64,000 nucleotides of DNA from Bacteroidota bacterium (GCA_017860295.1 JAFNAS010000001.1:1-64000); one strand, 5' to 3'; positions 43,646 through 53,588 are shown, counted from the first letter of the stretch. Made by a program: numbers and translations. The notes: generated from the letters alone by a model not told the origin.

Positions 43646-45241
43646 ATGGAATCACAACTTCTTTTGGGAGCCGAAGCAATTGCGCTTGCCGCGATCGATG
43701 CGGGTATTTCGGGTGTTTATGCTTATCCCGGCACTCCCTCCACTGAAATCACCGAGTATATTCAACAATCGCCCGTTGCCCGCGAAAAGAGGGTGCATTC
43801 TACCTGGGCCACCAACGAAAAAACCGCTTACGAAGCCGCTTTGGGCATGTCGTATGCCGGTAAGAGATGTCTGGTGTGCATGAAGCATGTCGGCCTGAAT
43901 GTTGCCGCCGATGCGTTTCTCAATTCGGCTATTACCGGAGTAAACGGCGGTATGGTTGTGGTTGTTGCCGACGACCCCTCCATGCACTCTTCGCAAAACG
44001 AACAGGACACCCGCATGTATGGTAAGTTTGCTTTTCTACCGGTTATCGAACCCTCCAACCAGCAGGAGACCTACGATGCCGTACGGTATGCTTTCGATCT
44101 TTCGGAACAACAAAACCTTCCGGTGCTTCTCCGCATTACCACGCGTCTGTCGCACTCACGCGCCGTTGTCAAACAACAGCCATCGCGCGACGAAAACAAG
44201 CTGAACCCTTCACAGGAGAAACGGAAATGGATATTGCTGCCAGCCAATGCCCGTGTCAATTACCAACAGTTATTGGAGAAACAGGCTACTTTATCTGCCA
44301 TCGCCGAACAATCGTTTCTCAACAGAACCATCGCCGGAAGCGGTTCTAAAGCCGTTATTGCTTTCGGAATAGCCTACAACTACGTGATGGAGGTGAAACA
44401 AGCGGAAAATTTGGATATTCCCGTATTAAAAATTTCTCAATACCCACTACCCGACAGCCAGATCAAGGCATTTGCCGAAAAATACGACGATATCTTGATA
44501 GCCGAGGAGGGTTATCCGGTATACGAAGAGTATTTGAAAGGCTACTTCGGAAACAAAAAATTCCGCGGTCGTCTCGACGGAGCACTTCCCCGCACCGGCG
44601 AACTGTCGCCCGATGTTGTGGCCAAAGCGATGGGCGTCGCCACAGATGCCGCACGCACTATTCCTTCGATTGTCGCCGGCCGACCGCCCATGTTATGCCA
44701 AGGATGCAGCCACCGCGACGTATTCGAAGCGCTGAATGCCATTTTCGCCGAATATCCCGAACATCATGTCTTTTCCGACATCGGATGCTACACACTTGGA
44801 GCGTTACCTCCTTTCAGCGCCATCAGCACCTGCGTGGATATGGGCGCTTCGGTTACCATGGCCAAAGGAGCTGCCGACGCGGGACTTCATCCTGCCGTAG
44901 CGGTCATCGGCGACTCAACATTTACCCATTCGGGCATTACCGGATTGCTGGATGCCGTCAACGACAAGTCGGCTGTTACCATCATCATTTCCGATAACTC
45001 CACCACCGCCATGACGGGAGGACAAGACTCGGCAGGAACCGGCAAACTGGCCGACATCTGCAAAGGAGTCGGCGTGGAAGAGGTGCATATCCGCACTTTC
45101 GTTCCGTTGAAAAAAAATCTGGATGAAAATGTTGCCATTCTGAAAGAAGAGATGGAATACAAAGGTGTCTCCGTAATCATCGCGCAACGCGAATGCGTAC
45201 AGACTGCCAGCCGCAAAAAAAGAGAGCAAAGTAAAAAGTAA
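43646..45241 (+). CDS. iorA: Indolepyruvate:ferredoxin oxidoreductase alpha subunit, short form
   Basis: 531 residues. The N-terminal pyrimidine-binding part begins ESQLLLGAEAIALAAIDAGISGVYAYPGTPSTEI. The thiamine-diphosphate part holds CQGCSHRDVFEALN, DIGCYTLGALPPF and GDSTFTHSGITGLLDAV with ISDNSTTAMTGGQD. The C-terminal ferredoxin domain of archaeal IorA is missing; the protein ends soon after IIAQREC. The enzyme oxidises aryl-pyruvates from Trp, Phe and Tyr to aryl-acetyl-CoA, or works in reverse for aromatic amino acid synthesis. It forms an operon with iorB. Confidence 0.93.
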   Translation: MESQLLLGAEAIALAAIDAGISGVYAYPGTPSTEITEYIQQSPVAREKRVHSTWATNEKTAYEAALGMSYAGKRCLVCMKHVGLNVAADAFLNSAITGVNGGMVVVVADDPSMHSSQNEQDTRMYGKFAFLPVIEPSNQQETYDAVRYAFDLSEQQNLPVLLRITTRLSHSRAVVKQQPSRDENKLNPSQEKRKWILLPANARVNYQQLLEKQATLSAIAEQSFLNRTIAGSGSKAVIAFGIAYNYVMEVKQAENLDIPVLKISQYPLPDSQIKAFAEKYDDILIAEEGYPVYEEYLKGYFGNKKFRGRLDGALPRTGELSPDVVAKAMGVATDAARTIPSIVAGRPPMLCQGCSHRDVFEALNAIFAEYPEHHVFSDIGCYTLGALPPFSAISTCVDMGASVTMAKGAADAGLHPAVAVIGDSTFTHSGITGLLDAVNDKSAVTIIISDNSTTAMTGGQDSAGTGKLADICKGVGVEEVHIRTFVPLKKNLDENVAILKEEMEYKGVSVIIAQRECVQTASRKKREQSKK

Positions 45242-45253
45242 AAGACCGAAGCC

Positions 45254-45823
45254 ATGCAAACGAACATTATAATAGCCGGTGTGGGCGGACAAGGAATCCT
45301 CACCATCGCATCCATTATCGACTTAGCCGCCATGCAACAGGGATTGCAGGTAAAACAGGCCGAAGTACACGGCATGAGTCAACGTGGGGGTGCCGTAGAG
45401 TCGCACCTGCGCATTTCCGACAGCGAAATTTATTCCGACTTGATTCCCAAAGGCAAAGCCAATCTGATTCTTGCCATCGAACCGATGGAATCGTTGCGCT
45501 ACCTGCCCTTCCTCGCACCCGACGGAATAATTGTAACGGCTACCGAACCATTCAAAAACATCGGTAATTACCCCGAAGAAGCGAGTATCAAAGCGGCAAT
45601 TGCCAGCAGCGGCAAACATCTCTTTGTCGATGCGGAGGCTTTGGCCCGCGAAGCAGGAAACCTCAAAGCATTCAACACCGTAATGCTGGGAGCTGCGGCC
45701 GAATACATCGGAATCGAAAAAGCGGCTCTCGAAAAGGCAATAGAAAGTTATTTCTCCGCCAAAGGAGATGCGGTAGTTCAACTCAACCTCAACGCTTTCA
45801 GACTGGGAGCTGCGGCTGTTTAA
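45254..45823 (+). CDS. iorB: Indolepyruvate:ferredoxin oxidoreductase beta subunit
   Basis: 189 residues. NIIIAGVGGQGILTIASIID is the conserved gamma-type oxidoreductase start, and VHGMSQRGGAVESHLRI is the second motif. It pairs with IorA, whose stop is 12 bases upstream. Length is normal. Confidence 0.95.
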   Translation: MQTNIIIAGVGGQGILTIASIIDLAAMQQGLQVKQAEVHGMSQRGGAVESHLRISDSEIYSDLIPKGKANLILAIEPMESLRYLPFLAPDGIIVTATEPFKNIGNYPEEASIKAAIASSGKHLFVDAEALAREAGNLKAFNTVMLGAAAEYIGIEKAALEKAIESYFSAKGDAVVQLNLNAFRLGAAAV

Positions 45824-45832
45824 TCTCTGCCA

Positions 45833-46231
45833 ATGGATAAATACCAACAATATTTCACCGCCGACCGTTTTGCTATGAGCAACAGTATCGAGCTGGAAGA
45901 ATGCCGTCCGGGGTATGCCAAAGCCAAAGTGAAAATCGGAGCCAACCACCTGAACGGTGCCGGTGTGGTACATGGAGGATTGCTCTTTACGCTTGCCGAT
46001 TTTTGCTTTGCTGCCGCCGTCAACTCGTACGGGTTCGTCACGTTATCCATCAACGCCTCCGTATCGTTTTTTGCCAAGAGCACCGAAGGCACCATTATTG
46101 CCGAAGCAAAAGAAATTGCGCGCAGCAATAAGTTGTGCAGCTGCGACATCAACATCACAAACGAACAGGGACAACTGTTGGCCAACTTCAAAGGCACGGC
46201 CTACATCACCAAAGAAACCATCGAGTTCTGA
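45833..46231 (+). CDS. Hotdog-fold acyl-CoA thioesterase (PaaI-like)
   Basis: 132 residues. LNGAGVVHGGLLFTLADFCFAAAVNSYG is the PaaI catalytic segment. It follows iorB by 9 bases; release of aryl-acetic acids from aryl-acetyl-CoA made by IorAB is a fitting role. A phenylacetate-CoA ligase gene, often seen next to iorAB in Bacteroidales, is not present here. Confidence 0.9.
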   Translation: MDKYQQYFTADRFAMSNSIELEECRPGYAKAKVKIGANHLNGAGVVHGGLLFTLADFCFAAAVNSYGFVTLSINASVSFFAKSTEGTIIAEAKEIARSNKLCSCDINITNEQGQLLANFKGTAYITKETIEF

Positions 46232-46237
46232 TCGAAC

Positions 46238-47026
46238 ATGGCGTTAAAACTCCTCACATATTCCAATCTCAACCGTTTCGACAGTCAAATAGGCCACTTC
46301 AACTCTACCCGTTCGGGTGGAGTAAGCGCCGGAGAGTATGCTTCGTTGAATCTGGGAAATTTTTCGGATGATAGCCGCGAAAATATTCTGCACAATCGCC
46401 GGTTGCTTTGCGACGAGCTGGGCATTCCCTTCGATCATCTGGTTGGAGCACATCAGGTACATGGCACGGCTATAAAAGTAGTAGACGAATCGTTGCTTAC
46501 AATGGGAGAGAACGAACGCGAGATCGCATTGAATGGCTTTGATGCCTTGATTTGCCAAACCCCGGGCATCTGCATCTCAGCCACGACGGCCGATTGCGTT
46601 CCCATTTTACTTTTCGATCCAGCAACACACAGCATTGCAGCTATCCATTCGGGGTGGCGCAGCACCCTGAACAACATCGTCGGATGCACCATTGATGCCA
46701 TGAAACAACACTTCGGATCGAAGCCTGAGAATCTGATTGCTGCCGTTGGCCCTTGCATCGGCGGAGCGGTATACGAAGTAGGAGCCGAACTCGAGACACA
46801 GTTTCATGCCAACGGATTCGACACCCCACAACTCTTTACGCCCCAAAACAACGAAAAATACCTTTTCGACATTCGTCTGGCTGTACAAAAACAGCTGGAA
46901 ACTTCAGGAGTTTGCAACATTGAAGTCTCTCTGCATTGCACCTTCAGCGAACCCGAACTTTTCTTTTCGGCTCGCCGTCAGGGCATCCATTCCGGACGCA
47001 TGTTGAGCGGAATCGTTTTACAATAG
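46238..47026 (+). CDS. pgeF: Laccase-domain protein (YfiH/PgeF, purine nucleoside phosphorylase type)
   Basis: 262 residues. The family motifs are QVHGTAIKVVD, DALICQTPGICISATTADCVPIL and AIHSGWRSTLNNIVG, which hold the His, Cys and His metal ligands, and ENLIAAVGPCIGGAVYEVG. Members act on purine nucleosides or peptidoglycan errors rather than as true laccases. It starts 6 bases after the thioesterase gene and probably closes the iorAB transcript. Confidence 0.9.
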   Translation: MALKLLTYSNLNRFDSQIGHFNSTRSGGVSAGEYASLNLGNFSDDSRENILHNRRLLCDELGIPFDHLVGAHQVHGTAIKVVDESLLTMGENEREIALNGFDALICQTPGICISATTADCVPILLFDPATHSIAAIHSGWRSTLNNIVGCTIDAMKQHFGSKPENLIAAVGPCIGGAVYEVGAELETQFHANGFDTPQLFTPQNNEKYLFDIRLAVQKQLETSGVCNIEVSLHCTFSEPELFFSARRQGIHSGRMLSGIVLQ

Positions 47027-47476
47027 TTCTATCAACAGAAGAGCCAACCCGTTTGCAAAACTGCAACGAACTGGCTCATACATTACACTTCCGATAACTA
47101 TTATTTTTCTCTCTACATCTTTGGTTCTCTACGGCGCAGGAAAGAGTTAATCTACTCATACCTACAATTTTTCTAAAATACAAAAACTCGGAATACTATC
47201 ATCAACTTGTAATGTATCTGTTTTTCGAATTCAAAGTTAGCTTTTTCAATCGTGACAACACTTATCAAATCATACAACTTTATCGTACGTATTGACAAAA
47301 ACAGCCACACAGAACTATTATTTGGAAGAAAAACAAGATTATTTAATAATATGAAAGATTACACCAAAATACGTTTCTGAGGAGAGCATTCAAATTAAAA
47401 TTTTCTCCATCTGCAAAATATCGATCCACAATCAGACTCGCTACATATTTTGCATTTATTGACACATAACGTGCAT
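47027..47476. other. Gene-free AT-rich region
   Basis: The DNA after pgeF has a possible imperfect hairpin just downstream (AGAGCCAACCCGTTTGC with CGAACTGGCTC, 47040-47074), which may end the iorAB transcript. I see no other gene, RNA or repeat in this stretch. Confidence 0.4.
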
Positions 47477-47659
47477 TTATTTAACCATTTCGTAATACCT
47501 TTTCCTGTTTTCGGAACTATATTTGTAATATAGAAAAGATCCCCCACTGCGAAACTCTCGTTTAAGCCGATTGTTGTTTATCAAAACATACGCGATGTAT
47601 ACAAACAACACTCCGCTGATATGGCTCACTTCAGTTATAACGGTTAAATTCTCTTTCAA
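47477..47659 (-). CDS. Possible small hypothetical protein (60 residues)
   Basis: Residue use is protein-like, with a hydrophobic segment (GVLFVYIAYVLI) followed by a basic/tyrosine-rich end (YYKYSSENRKRYYEMVK). I recognise no family. It is divergent from the small frame at 47662. It may be a gene remnant. Confidence 0.35.
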   Translation of the reverse strand: MKENLTVITEVSHISGVLFVYIAYVLINNNRLKREFRSGGSFLYYKYSSENRKRYYEMVK

Positions 47660-47661
47660 TC

Positions 47662-47859
47662 ATGAAATCAACGGCTTTAAATCATCAAAGTAAAGGTGTC
47701 GGAAGGTCATCTTCTATTTACAAAAAATCTCATCCGGATCAAAAAGAGGTCAGAACTCACAAGTTCACAACAAACGGCACGCCACCCCGTGATTCCGAAA
47801 AAGAAACGGTAACTCTTACAATTGTCCACAACGGTGTTGTATGGTTCGATTGGGGTTAA
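47662..47859 (+). CDS. Possible small hypothetical protein (65 residues)
   Basis: A hydrophilic, basic N-terminal 48 residues are followed by an aliphatic and aromatic end (TLTIVHNGVVWFDWG). No family is recognised, and no modifying enzyme lies near that would support a RiPP reading. It lies 260 bases before the WG-repeat gene in a region otherwise without genes. Confidence 0.35.
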   Translation: MKSTALNHQSKGVGRSSSIYKKSHPDQKEVRTHKFTTNGTPPRDSEKETVTLTIVHNGVVWFDWG

Positions 47860-48121
47860 AATGAGTATAGGGCATTCACCATTTACCATCTGATCGGCAT
47901 GTAAAACATACGATCACAAAAAATGGTACCTGTCTCCCCTTTTGTTTTTATCTCCAATTGCACTGCAAGGGGCAACGTTTCATGAACTACTCTGTTATTC
48001 CTGCCTAAGGGACTAATTAACAGATCACAGGATACTTCTATCTTACATTCCTACAAGTATCGTATCTGCATTACTTTGTGCAGATATAAGGTCTCGTACT
48101 CTCTAAATCCGATCTACACTC

Positions 48122-49717
48122 ATGAGACGTAACATCCATATCAGCCACGACAAACATCCCACAATACGTTTCAACGGGATTAATTCCAGATCGACTGCTA
48201 TCGCATTAATTCCATACCGGAAAGATAACAAATGGGGATTTTGTAACCTAGCACGACAAACAGTCATCCCCTACAGGTACGATCAGGTATGTCTGTTTTT
48301 TGAAGGTACGGCAAGAATCAGGCTAAACAAGAAATGGGGTTTGATAGACAAAACAGGAGAAGAAATCATTCCTTGCAAATATGAGTCTATCGAATATCTG
48401 AATGAAGGAAAAATAATTCTTAGAATCAACGACAAATGGGGATTAGCCGACAATACGGGAAAAAAACTTACCACTTGTAAATACGAATGGATAGGAGACT
48501 TTCTTGGCGGCTTTGCGGAAGTGTGCTTAAACGGGAAATGCGGAATCATTGATGCACAGGGTCACGAAATTCAGGTTTGCATCTACGAATGTATCCAGAA
48601 TCTGGGAGCCGGGCTCTTCAAAATCAAGACAAGCAGGAAACTGGGCCTTATTGAGGCATCCGGACGCGAAATAATTACCTGCAGGTGCTCTGAAATAGAA
48701 ATGTTCGGAGAACAATTGCTAAAGGTCAATATAAATGGGCTATGGTGTATTTTAAATCAAAATGGGAAAGAAACGAGTATCTGCAGGTATCAGATTATCG
48801 ATTCTTTTATCGATGGTATTGCGCGCGTAAAACGAAACGGCAAATGGGGATGCGTCAATGAAACAGGCACGGAAATCATACCCTGCCGTTATCAATTTAT
48901 CGACCGGTTTATAGAGGGCATTGCCCGATGCAAACTCGACTGGAACTGGGGTTTTATCGATACAAAAGGAGATCAAATCATACCTTGCTGCTACGATATG
49001 GTCGGTGCCTTTCATGAAGGATATGCTGCCGTTCAGCACGATTTCCGTTGGGGCATTGTGGATGCCAATGGAAACGAAATTATACCCTACCGCTACGAAT
49101 TTATCGGACATTTTGCCGATGGTATTGCCGAAGTCTCCCTCAACGAAAAATCGGGATTTATTGATCGCCACGGCAAAATCATCATTCCGTGCCGATACGA
49201 AAGGGTGAAAATTCTCAGCAAAGGATTGGTTGGAGTGTACCGAGAAGGATATTGGGGCATCTTCGACACGAACGGAACCGAAGTTACATCCTGCCAATTC
49301 GACGAAGTAACCGGGTTCAATCCTTTTATGGCGGCTGTCAGATTGAAAGATAAATGGGGTGTCGTCGATTTCACCGGATGGGAAATGGTAGCCTGCCAAT
49401 ATGAGTCGATAACCAGGCTGGTCGATGGACTGGCGAAAGTGCGGAAAAACGGCAAATACGGATTTATCGACATCACCGGGAAAGAGACAACTCCTTGTCT
49501 GTACAGTTTCATCGGTTCATTCTCCGAAGGTGTAGCATGGGTAGAATGCGACGGACTATCGGGCTACATCAATAAAACCGGAAAAATTGTCATTCCATGC
49601 AAATATCAAAGCGCAATGGACTTCCAAGAGGGATTGGCAATGGTCGGTACCGACCATCAAACAATGGGTTATATTAACACAAACGGACTTGAATACTGGA
49701 ACCGGACATCAAAATAA
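48122..49717 (+). CDS. WG-repeat protein, about 15 repeats
   Basis: 531 residues made almost wholly of repeats of about 34 residues with the pattern NGKWGFIDxTGxEIIPCxYExIxxFxEGxAxV. I count 14 full units and one partial at the C-terminus (MGYINTNGLEYW). No signal peptide or membrane segment is seen, so it is probably cytoplasmic. Cysteine at the IIPCxY position is unusually regular, in most of the units. WG repeats form beta-rich solenoids of unknown ligand. Confidence 0.9.
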   Translation: MRRNIHISHDKHPTIRFNGINSRSTAIALIPYRKDNKWGFCNLARQTVIPYRYDQVCLFFEGTARIRLNKKWGLIDKTGEEIIPCKYESIEYLNEGKIILRINDKWGLADNTGKKLTTCKYEWIGDFLGGFAEVCLNGKCGIIDAQGHEIQVCIYECIQNLGAGLFKIKTSRKLGLIEASGREIITCRCSEIEMFGEQLLKVNINGLWCILNQNGKETSICRYQIIDSFIDGIARVKRNGKWGCVNETGTEIIPCRYQFIDRFIEGIARCKLDWNWGFIDTKGDQIIPCCYDMVGAFHEGYAAVQHDFRWGIVDANGNEIIPYRYEFIGHFADGIAEVSLNEKSGFIDRHGKIIIPCRYERVKILSKGLVGVYREGYWGIFDTNGTEVTSCQFDEVTGFNPFMAAVRLKDKWGVVDFTGWEMVACQYESITRLVDGLAKVRKNGKYGFIDITGKETTPCLYSFIGSFSEGVAWVECDGLSGYINKTGKIVIPCKYQSAMDFQEGLAMVGTDHQTMGYINTNGLEYWNRTSK

Positions 49718-49775
49718 AGACAATCCCGGAATGCAACCTGCAAACCGGGATATTTTCTGATAAGAGAGAAACGTC

Positions 49776-50963
49776 TTATTTGCGAATCTCTTTCACCTTC
49801 ATGTAGATCCAACCGATATTGACTGCCGACAGTGCCACCACGATATAGACACCCCACAGGATGTAGTTCCATGCCAGATTATCGTCGTCGATATGGATAC
49901 TGGTATTGAAACTGGCGGTATATTTGCCCCGGAAATAACTAACCAACACCAGCGAAACAAGCAGAATGATTACATTGAGCACCACCACCAGCCATTGATA
50001 TGGTTTCGCCATCGTTTCTGTTGAGAACCCCATCAATGAAAGGTTCTCGATTTTGGCATGGTTTTTCTGAATCAGCAGATTGATACTGAGTAACATCAAC
50101 CCCAAGGCCAACAAAGTGATAATCACACCTACCCCCATCACAATCAGAATCAACGTACGCAGGAAGGACGAAGCCTCTCCCGCCGATGCTTTGTCGTTAG
50201 CTATTTCGTATTGATGCGAGGCAAAGTATTCGCCCAGCTTCGGATCGGAAACATTATGAGGTTCGATAATCACCCTTGAGGGCTGCGCGCTGCCGGTCCC
50301 GAATTGAACATTGGCCCACTCCATAAAGTCTTGAGGCACCAGAATAGAGTTGATTCGGTCGGTAAAACCTACGATACGGCTTTGAAAAATGGCATCTTTC
50401 CCGTTGCCCGAGAGTTCAATATTCAGATTAAGCAGTCCAATGGTTTTTTCCGACAATTGCGGCAAACCCTGGCTCGGAGCAAACCCGAAGTTGTAAAGCG
50501 TCAGGTACGAACGGGGAATGATGATAGGAATAAAATTATTCTTTTGATTCCACCGCCAATCGGTGGAGTTGATATCGAGAAAGGTATCGGGCACCGATTC
50601 GAAGAAAAGCATAGTACCGAAATTGGCCACCTTACCCGAGATGGCGGTAGAGGCATACACCCGGAATGTCGCGGCAGTGAAGCCGGCCATCCGTTTCACA
50701 AACGGTTGCGACTCTATTTGCGACATTTCGTTTTTTGAGAATTCGGTAGAGCTGATCTTGAGGGTTTTGAGCACAGAAACCTTCTTGCTCACCACCAGAT
50801 AGTCGCGGGCAAAAACGCCCTCTTTGGCACTGAAGACCGGTTGCAAGTCGTTGTAAAATTGCAGGGAGAGCAGCACAATAGTGAGACCCAGCAACGTGGC
50901 GGCAACATATCCGAGCAATTGCCCTGCCGCAATATTTTTACGTAATAATTTCCAGAGTAACAT
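49776..50963 (-). CDS. FtsX-like ABC transporter permease
   Basis: 395 residues. One N-terminal membrane segment (LGYVAATLLGLTIVLLSLQF) is followed by a periplasmic domain of about 230 residues. Three C-terminal membrane segments follow (LILIVMGVGVIITLLALGLMLLS and two more). This is the MacB/FtsX layout. The ATPase gene lies 116 bases upstream on the same strand, so both form one transporter. The substrate is unknown; lipoprotein or lipid extraction is typical of the class. Confidence 0.85.
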   Translation of the reverse strand: MLLWKLLRKNIAAGQLLGYVAATLLGLTIVLLSLQFYNDLQPVFSAKEGVFARDYLVVSKKVSVLKTLKISSTEFSKNEMSQIESQPFVKRMAGFTAATFRVYASTAISGKVANFGTMLFFESVPDTFLDINSTDWRWNQKNNFIPIIIPRSYLTLYNFGFAPSQGLPQLSEKTIGLLNLNIELSGNGKDAIFQSRIVGFTDRINSILVPQDFMEWANVQFGTGSAQPSRVIIEPHNVSDPKLGEYFASHQYEIANDKASAGEASSFLRTLILIVMGVGVIITLLALGLMLLSINLLIQKNHAKIENLSLMGFSTETMAKPYQWLVVVLNVIILLVSLVLVSYFRGKYTASFNTSIHIDDDNLAWNYILWGVYIVVALSAVNIGWIYMKVKEIRK

Positions 50964-51079
50964 AATCCAGATTTGGGGATTTGAGGATTTAGAAATTTGA
51001 GGATTACAAATGAGCCAACGAATTGATTCAATTTAATTTCCACATCCTCAAACCTTCACATTCTCAAATCATATTATTT

Positions 51080-51724
51080 TTACATATTCAGTTTTTCGTC
51101 GTATTCAAAAAAGTAGGGGTCGCCGAGGGAGCAGAGCATAAGGCTTGCACCACGTTCTTTCAGCTCTTCGCTTACCAGATTGCAAATGATACGCTGATTC
51201 ACCTCGTCGAGGTGGCTGAAGGGCTCGTCGAGCAACAGAAAGTCGAAAGGCTGACACATGGCACGAATAAGAGCCACGCGCTGTTGCTGTCCGTAAGAGA
51301 TAAACCGCAGCGGAATATCGCGTTTCTCCGGAATGCCGAGTGTTTCGAGCATCTGCATCATCTTCTGATCGGAGAGATAACCGGTTTGATGGTTCTTCAA
51401 CTGAAGATTTTCCCAAACGGTAAGTTCAGGAAAGAGGCGAAAGCCCTGGAATACCAGACTGATATTGTGCTGGCGGATTTTGTTCCAGTCTCGCACTTTG
51501 AACGAATGAAGAGAGGCTCCGTCGAAGGTGATGGAACCCTGGTAATCGTGGCGCCTACCGTAGAGAAAATCGAAAAACGAAGATTTACCGGTACCCGACT
51601 CGGCGCTGATCAGGTAGTGTTTGCCGCGTGTAAACGAATGATCCTTAAACCACACCTCCGACGTTTTGGATGCAACCTCGGCAATAGGATCGGGAACAAT
51701 GTCGTGTATTTCTATTGTTTGCAC
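51080..51724 (-). CDS. ABC transporter ATP-binding protein (partner of the FtsX-like permease)
   Basis: 214 residues from GTG 51724; the longer frame to 51811 runs through non-coding-looking DNA. Walker A is SAESGTGKSS, signature ISYGQQQRVALIRAM, Walker B FLLLDEPFSHLDE. The signature has SYGQ instead of the usual LSGGQ. It precedes the permease gene. Confidence 0.88.
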   Translation of the reverse strand: MQTIEIHDIVPDPIAEVASKTSEVWFKDHSFTRGKHYLISAESGTGKSSFFDFLYGRRHDYQGSITFDGASLHSFKVRDWNKIRQHNISLVFQGFRLFPELTVWENLQLKNHQTGYLSDQKMMQMLETLGIPEKRDIPLRFISYGQQQRVALIRAMCQPFDFLLLDEPFSHLDEVNQRIICNLVSEELKERGASLMLCSLGDPYFFEYDEKLNM

Positions 51725-51924
51725 TTTGTATAATGAATAATGAATAATTAAAAATGAATAATGTAAGAATAACCGGCACACAACGGCATAGTCATCAAAC
51801 ATTCGATGCAATGAAGAATCAATTTATCAATCAAACGGTTTTAGCTGTTAATTATTAATTCTTCACTATTAAACTCGTCTTGACTTTTTCTTGATAGCAT
51901 ATTTTATTCTCAATTTTGCCTACT

Positions 51925-52026
51925 GACCCCACCTAACCTCCCCCAAGGGGAGGAATTTGGTCACAAAATTTAGAAGATTTTGTTCGTGTCACAATGTTAA
52001 AGCCCTCCTTTGGAGGGTTGGGAGGT
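51925..52026. repeat. Intergenic palindromic repeat (CCTCCCC/GGGGAGG type)
   Basis: The left part reads CCTCCCCCAAGGGGAGG and the right part CCCTCCTTTGGAGGG, each a small hairpin. The outer ends GACCCCACC and GGGAGGTC are imperfect inverted copies. Similar words are common between genes in Bacteroidota. A related fragment lies at 60270-60300. The rest of 51725-51924 is AT-rich with ATGAATAAT-like words and no gene. Confidence 0.6.
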
Positions 52027-52058
52027 CAAAAAATGAACAGTCAAGATGACTTCATTAA

Positions 52059-53588
52059 TTACTTCGCCGCAACCAGTTCGTCCGCTTTTTGTAAAATCAC
52101 CGCCAGACTGTTTTTGCTGCTATCTTTCAGCCGCAACACCACTTTTCCCTGAGCCGTATTCGGATCGTAGGTTCCCTGAAGGTCTTTCAGAAAGAGCATC
52201 GACTTGAATTTTGAACCGGCACCACCGAAGGTATCGAGCAGACTCATAATGGCCTGCGGATAGCTGTCGGGATCGAGGTTTAGATAGAACGCGCCGGGAG
52301 TGGTGTTCAATCCGGCAACAGGCGACGACTGCAAGAGGCTAACCGGTTGCGGACGTCCGGCCACAAATGCTTTGATAGCATCCTCGCTATTGGCTGCCAT
52401 CAACAATTTCCCCTTTTGTGCCAAAAAGAAAGCATACTGATCGAACTTAAGAGTGAGATAAGCTCCCGTTGTCTTCTTTTCAACCATGGCTGGCAATTGC
52501 TTCAGAATATAATTATACAACGACTGATCTTTTACACCAGCCACCACCGCCAGTTGCGGCGTAGGAATAACGCCGGTAGTAAAATTGAAGACAGACAAGG
52601 CCACATCACCGCTAAACGAGTCGAGAGCTTTGCAATTCTCGGAAGTCATATACTCTTTGTAGTCGTTACTTTGCGCCAGATATTGCGTAATAGCCGGCAT
52701 ATTAAGCGCCAGACGCCCCATCAGGAATGCCGTACCCGGGAAATATTTCAGCAGATCGTTGTCAGGACGGGCATTGAGGTATTTCGCGTCGAGCTTTTTG
52801 GCAAGTTCCACCGGTGTTGTCTCGGAGGTGCAGAGCACTTCGCCCTCTTTGAATTCCACATTGACATGCGTAAAGGTACCCTTCATCAACTCCGTTTCGG
52901 CTCCCATCGCGGGAATTTGCAAAAGAGTGCCGATGCTGCTGGTTAAACCATCGTTTTTCGTCCATAGAAAGAGGTCTTTCTTCTGCTTGTAGGCATCGGC
53001 AAAATCCTTCACAGCCACAATACCCGACTCTTTGGGCGTGGCAAATATCTTTATCGCCTGCTCTTTGGGCGTGTTGGCCATCAGCAGGGCTTTGTGTTTG
53101 TCCCACACCAACAGCGTGCTGTCGTTTTGAGGCATGGTGACATACTTGCAATCGTCTCCTTTCTGCACTTCGAGCGCGATACCCGACTGCTCGGCAATCT
53201 TTTTGAGCATCGACTCGAAGTCGGAGGCATCATCCAGTTCGAGCGTTACGCCCACGTTTTTGATTCCACTAAGGAAGAGAAACACCTGTTTGAAGGCGAC
53301 ACCGCTTTTGGAGGGATCGTCCAAAATAGCCTTGAGTGCCGGTTGATCGGCAAACATATCCTGACTGAGTGATTTGAACGTATCCGACTTCTTCAGCGCT
53401 TTCATATCGGCTTTTTCGGCCAGCGCCTTCAAATCGATACAGGCCACCAACGAACTCTCTTTGGGAATAAAGGTAAGATTATCGGGATACTCCTTTTTGG
53501 AACAGGAAGAGATTACAAGGGCTGCAGTAAGCAGCAATAATGCAGTCATTTGACGTACACCGGCAGAAAATACAGTTTTCATCGTCAT
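52059..53588 (-). CDS. DUF4836-like lipoprotein
   Basis: 509 residues. The signal sequence ends in the lipobox VISSC, so the protein is lipidated after cleavage. The family start DNLTFIPKESSLVACIDLKALAEKADM is clear, and DNDLLKYFPGTAFLMGRLALNMPAITQYL is a second conserved part. Such proteins are common in Bacteroidales and of unknown function. An alternative start two codons later (53582) gives a more usual signal peptide. Confidence 0.85.
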   Translation of the reverse strand: MTMKTVFSAGVRQMTALLLLTAALVISSCSKKEYPDNLTFIPKESSLVACIDLKALAEKADMKALKKSDTFKSLSQDMFADQPALKAILDDPSKSGVAFKQVFLFLSGIKNVGVTLELDDASDFESMLKKIAEQSGIALEVQKGDDCKYVTMPQNDSTLLVWDKHKALLMANTPKEQAIKIFATPKESGIVAVKDFADAYKQKKDLFLWTKNDGLTSSIGTLLQIPAMGAETELMKGTFTHVNVEFKEGEVLCTSETTPVELAKKLDAKYLNARPDNDLLKYFPGTAFLMGRLALNMPAITQYLAQSNDYKEYMTSENCKALDSFSGDVALSVFNFTTGVIPTPQLAVVAGVKDQSLYNYILKQLPAMVEKKTTGAYLTLKFDQYAFFLAQKGKLLMAANSEDAIKAFVAGRPQPVSLLQSSPVAGLNTTPGAFYLNLDPDSYPQAIMSLLDTFGGAGSKFKSMLFLKDLQGTYDPNTAQGKVVLRLKDSSKNSLAVILQKADELVAAK

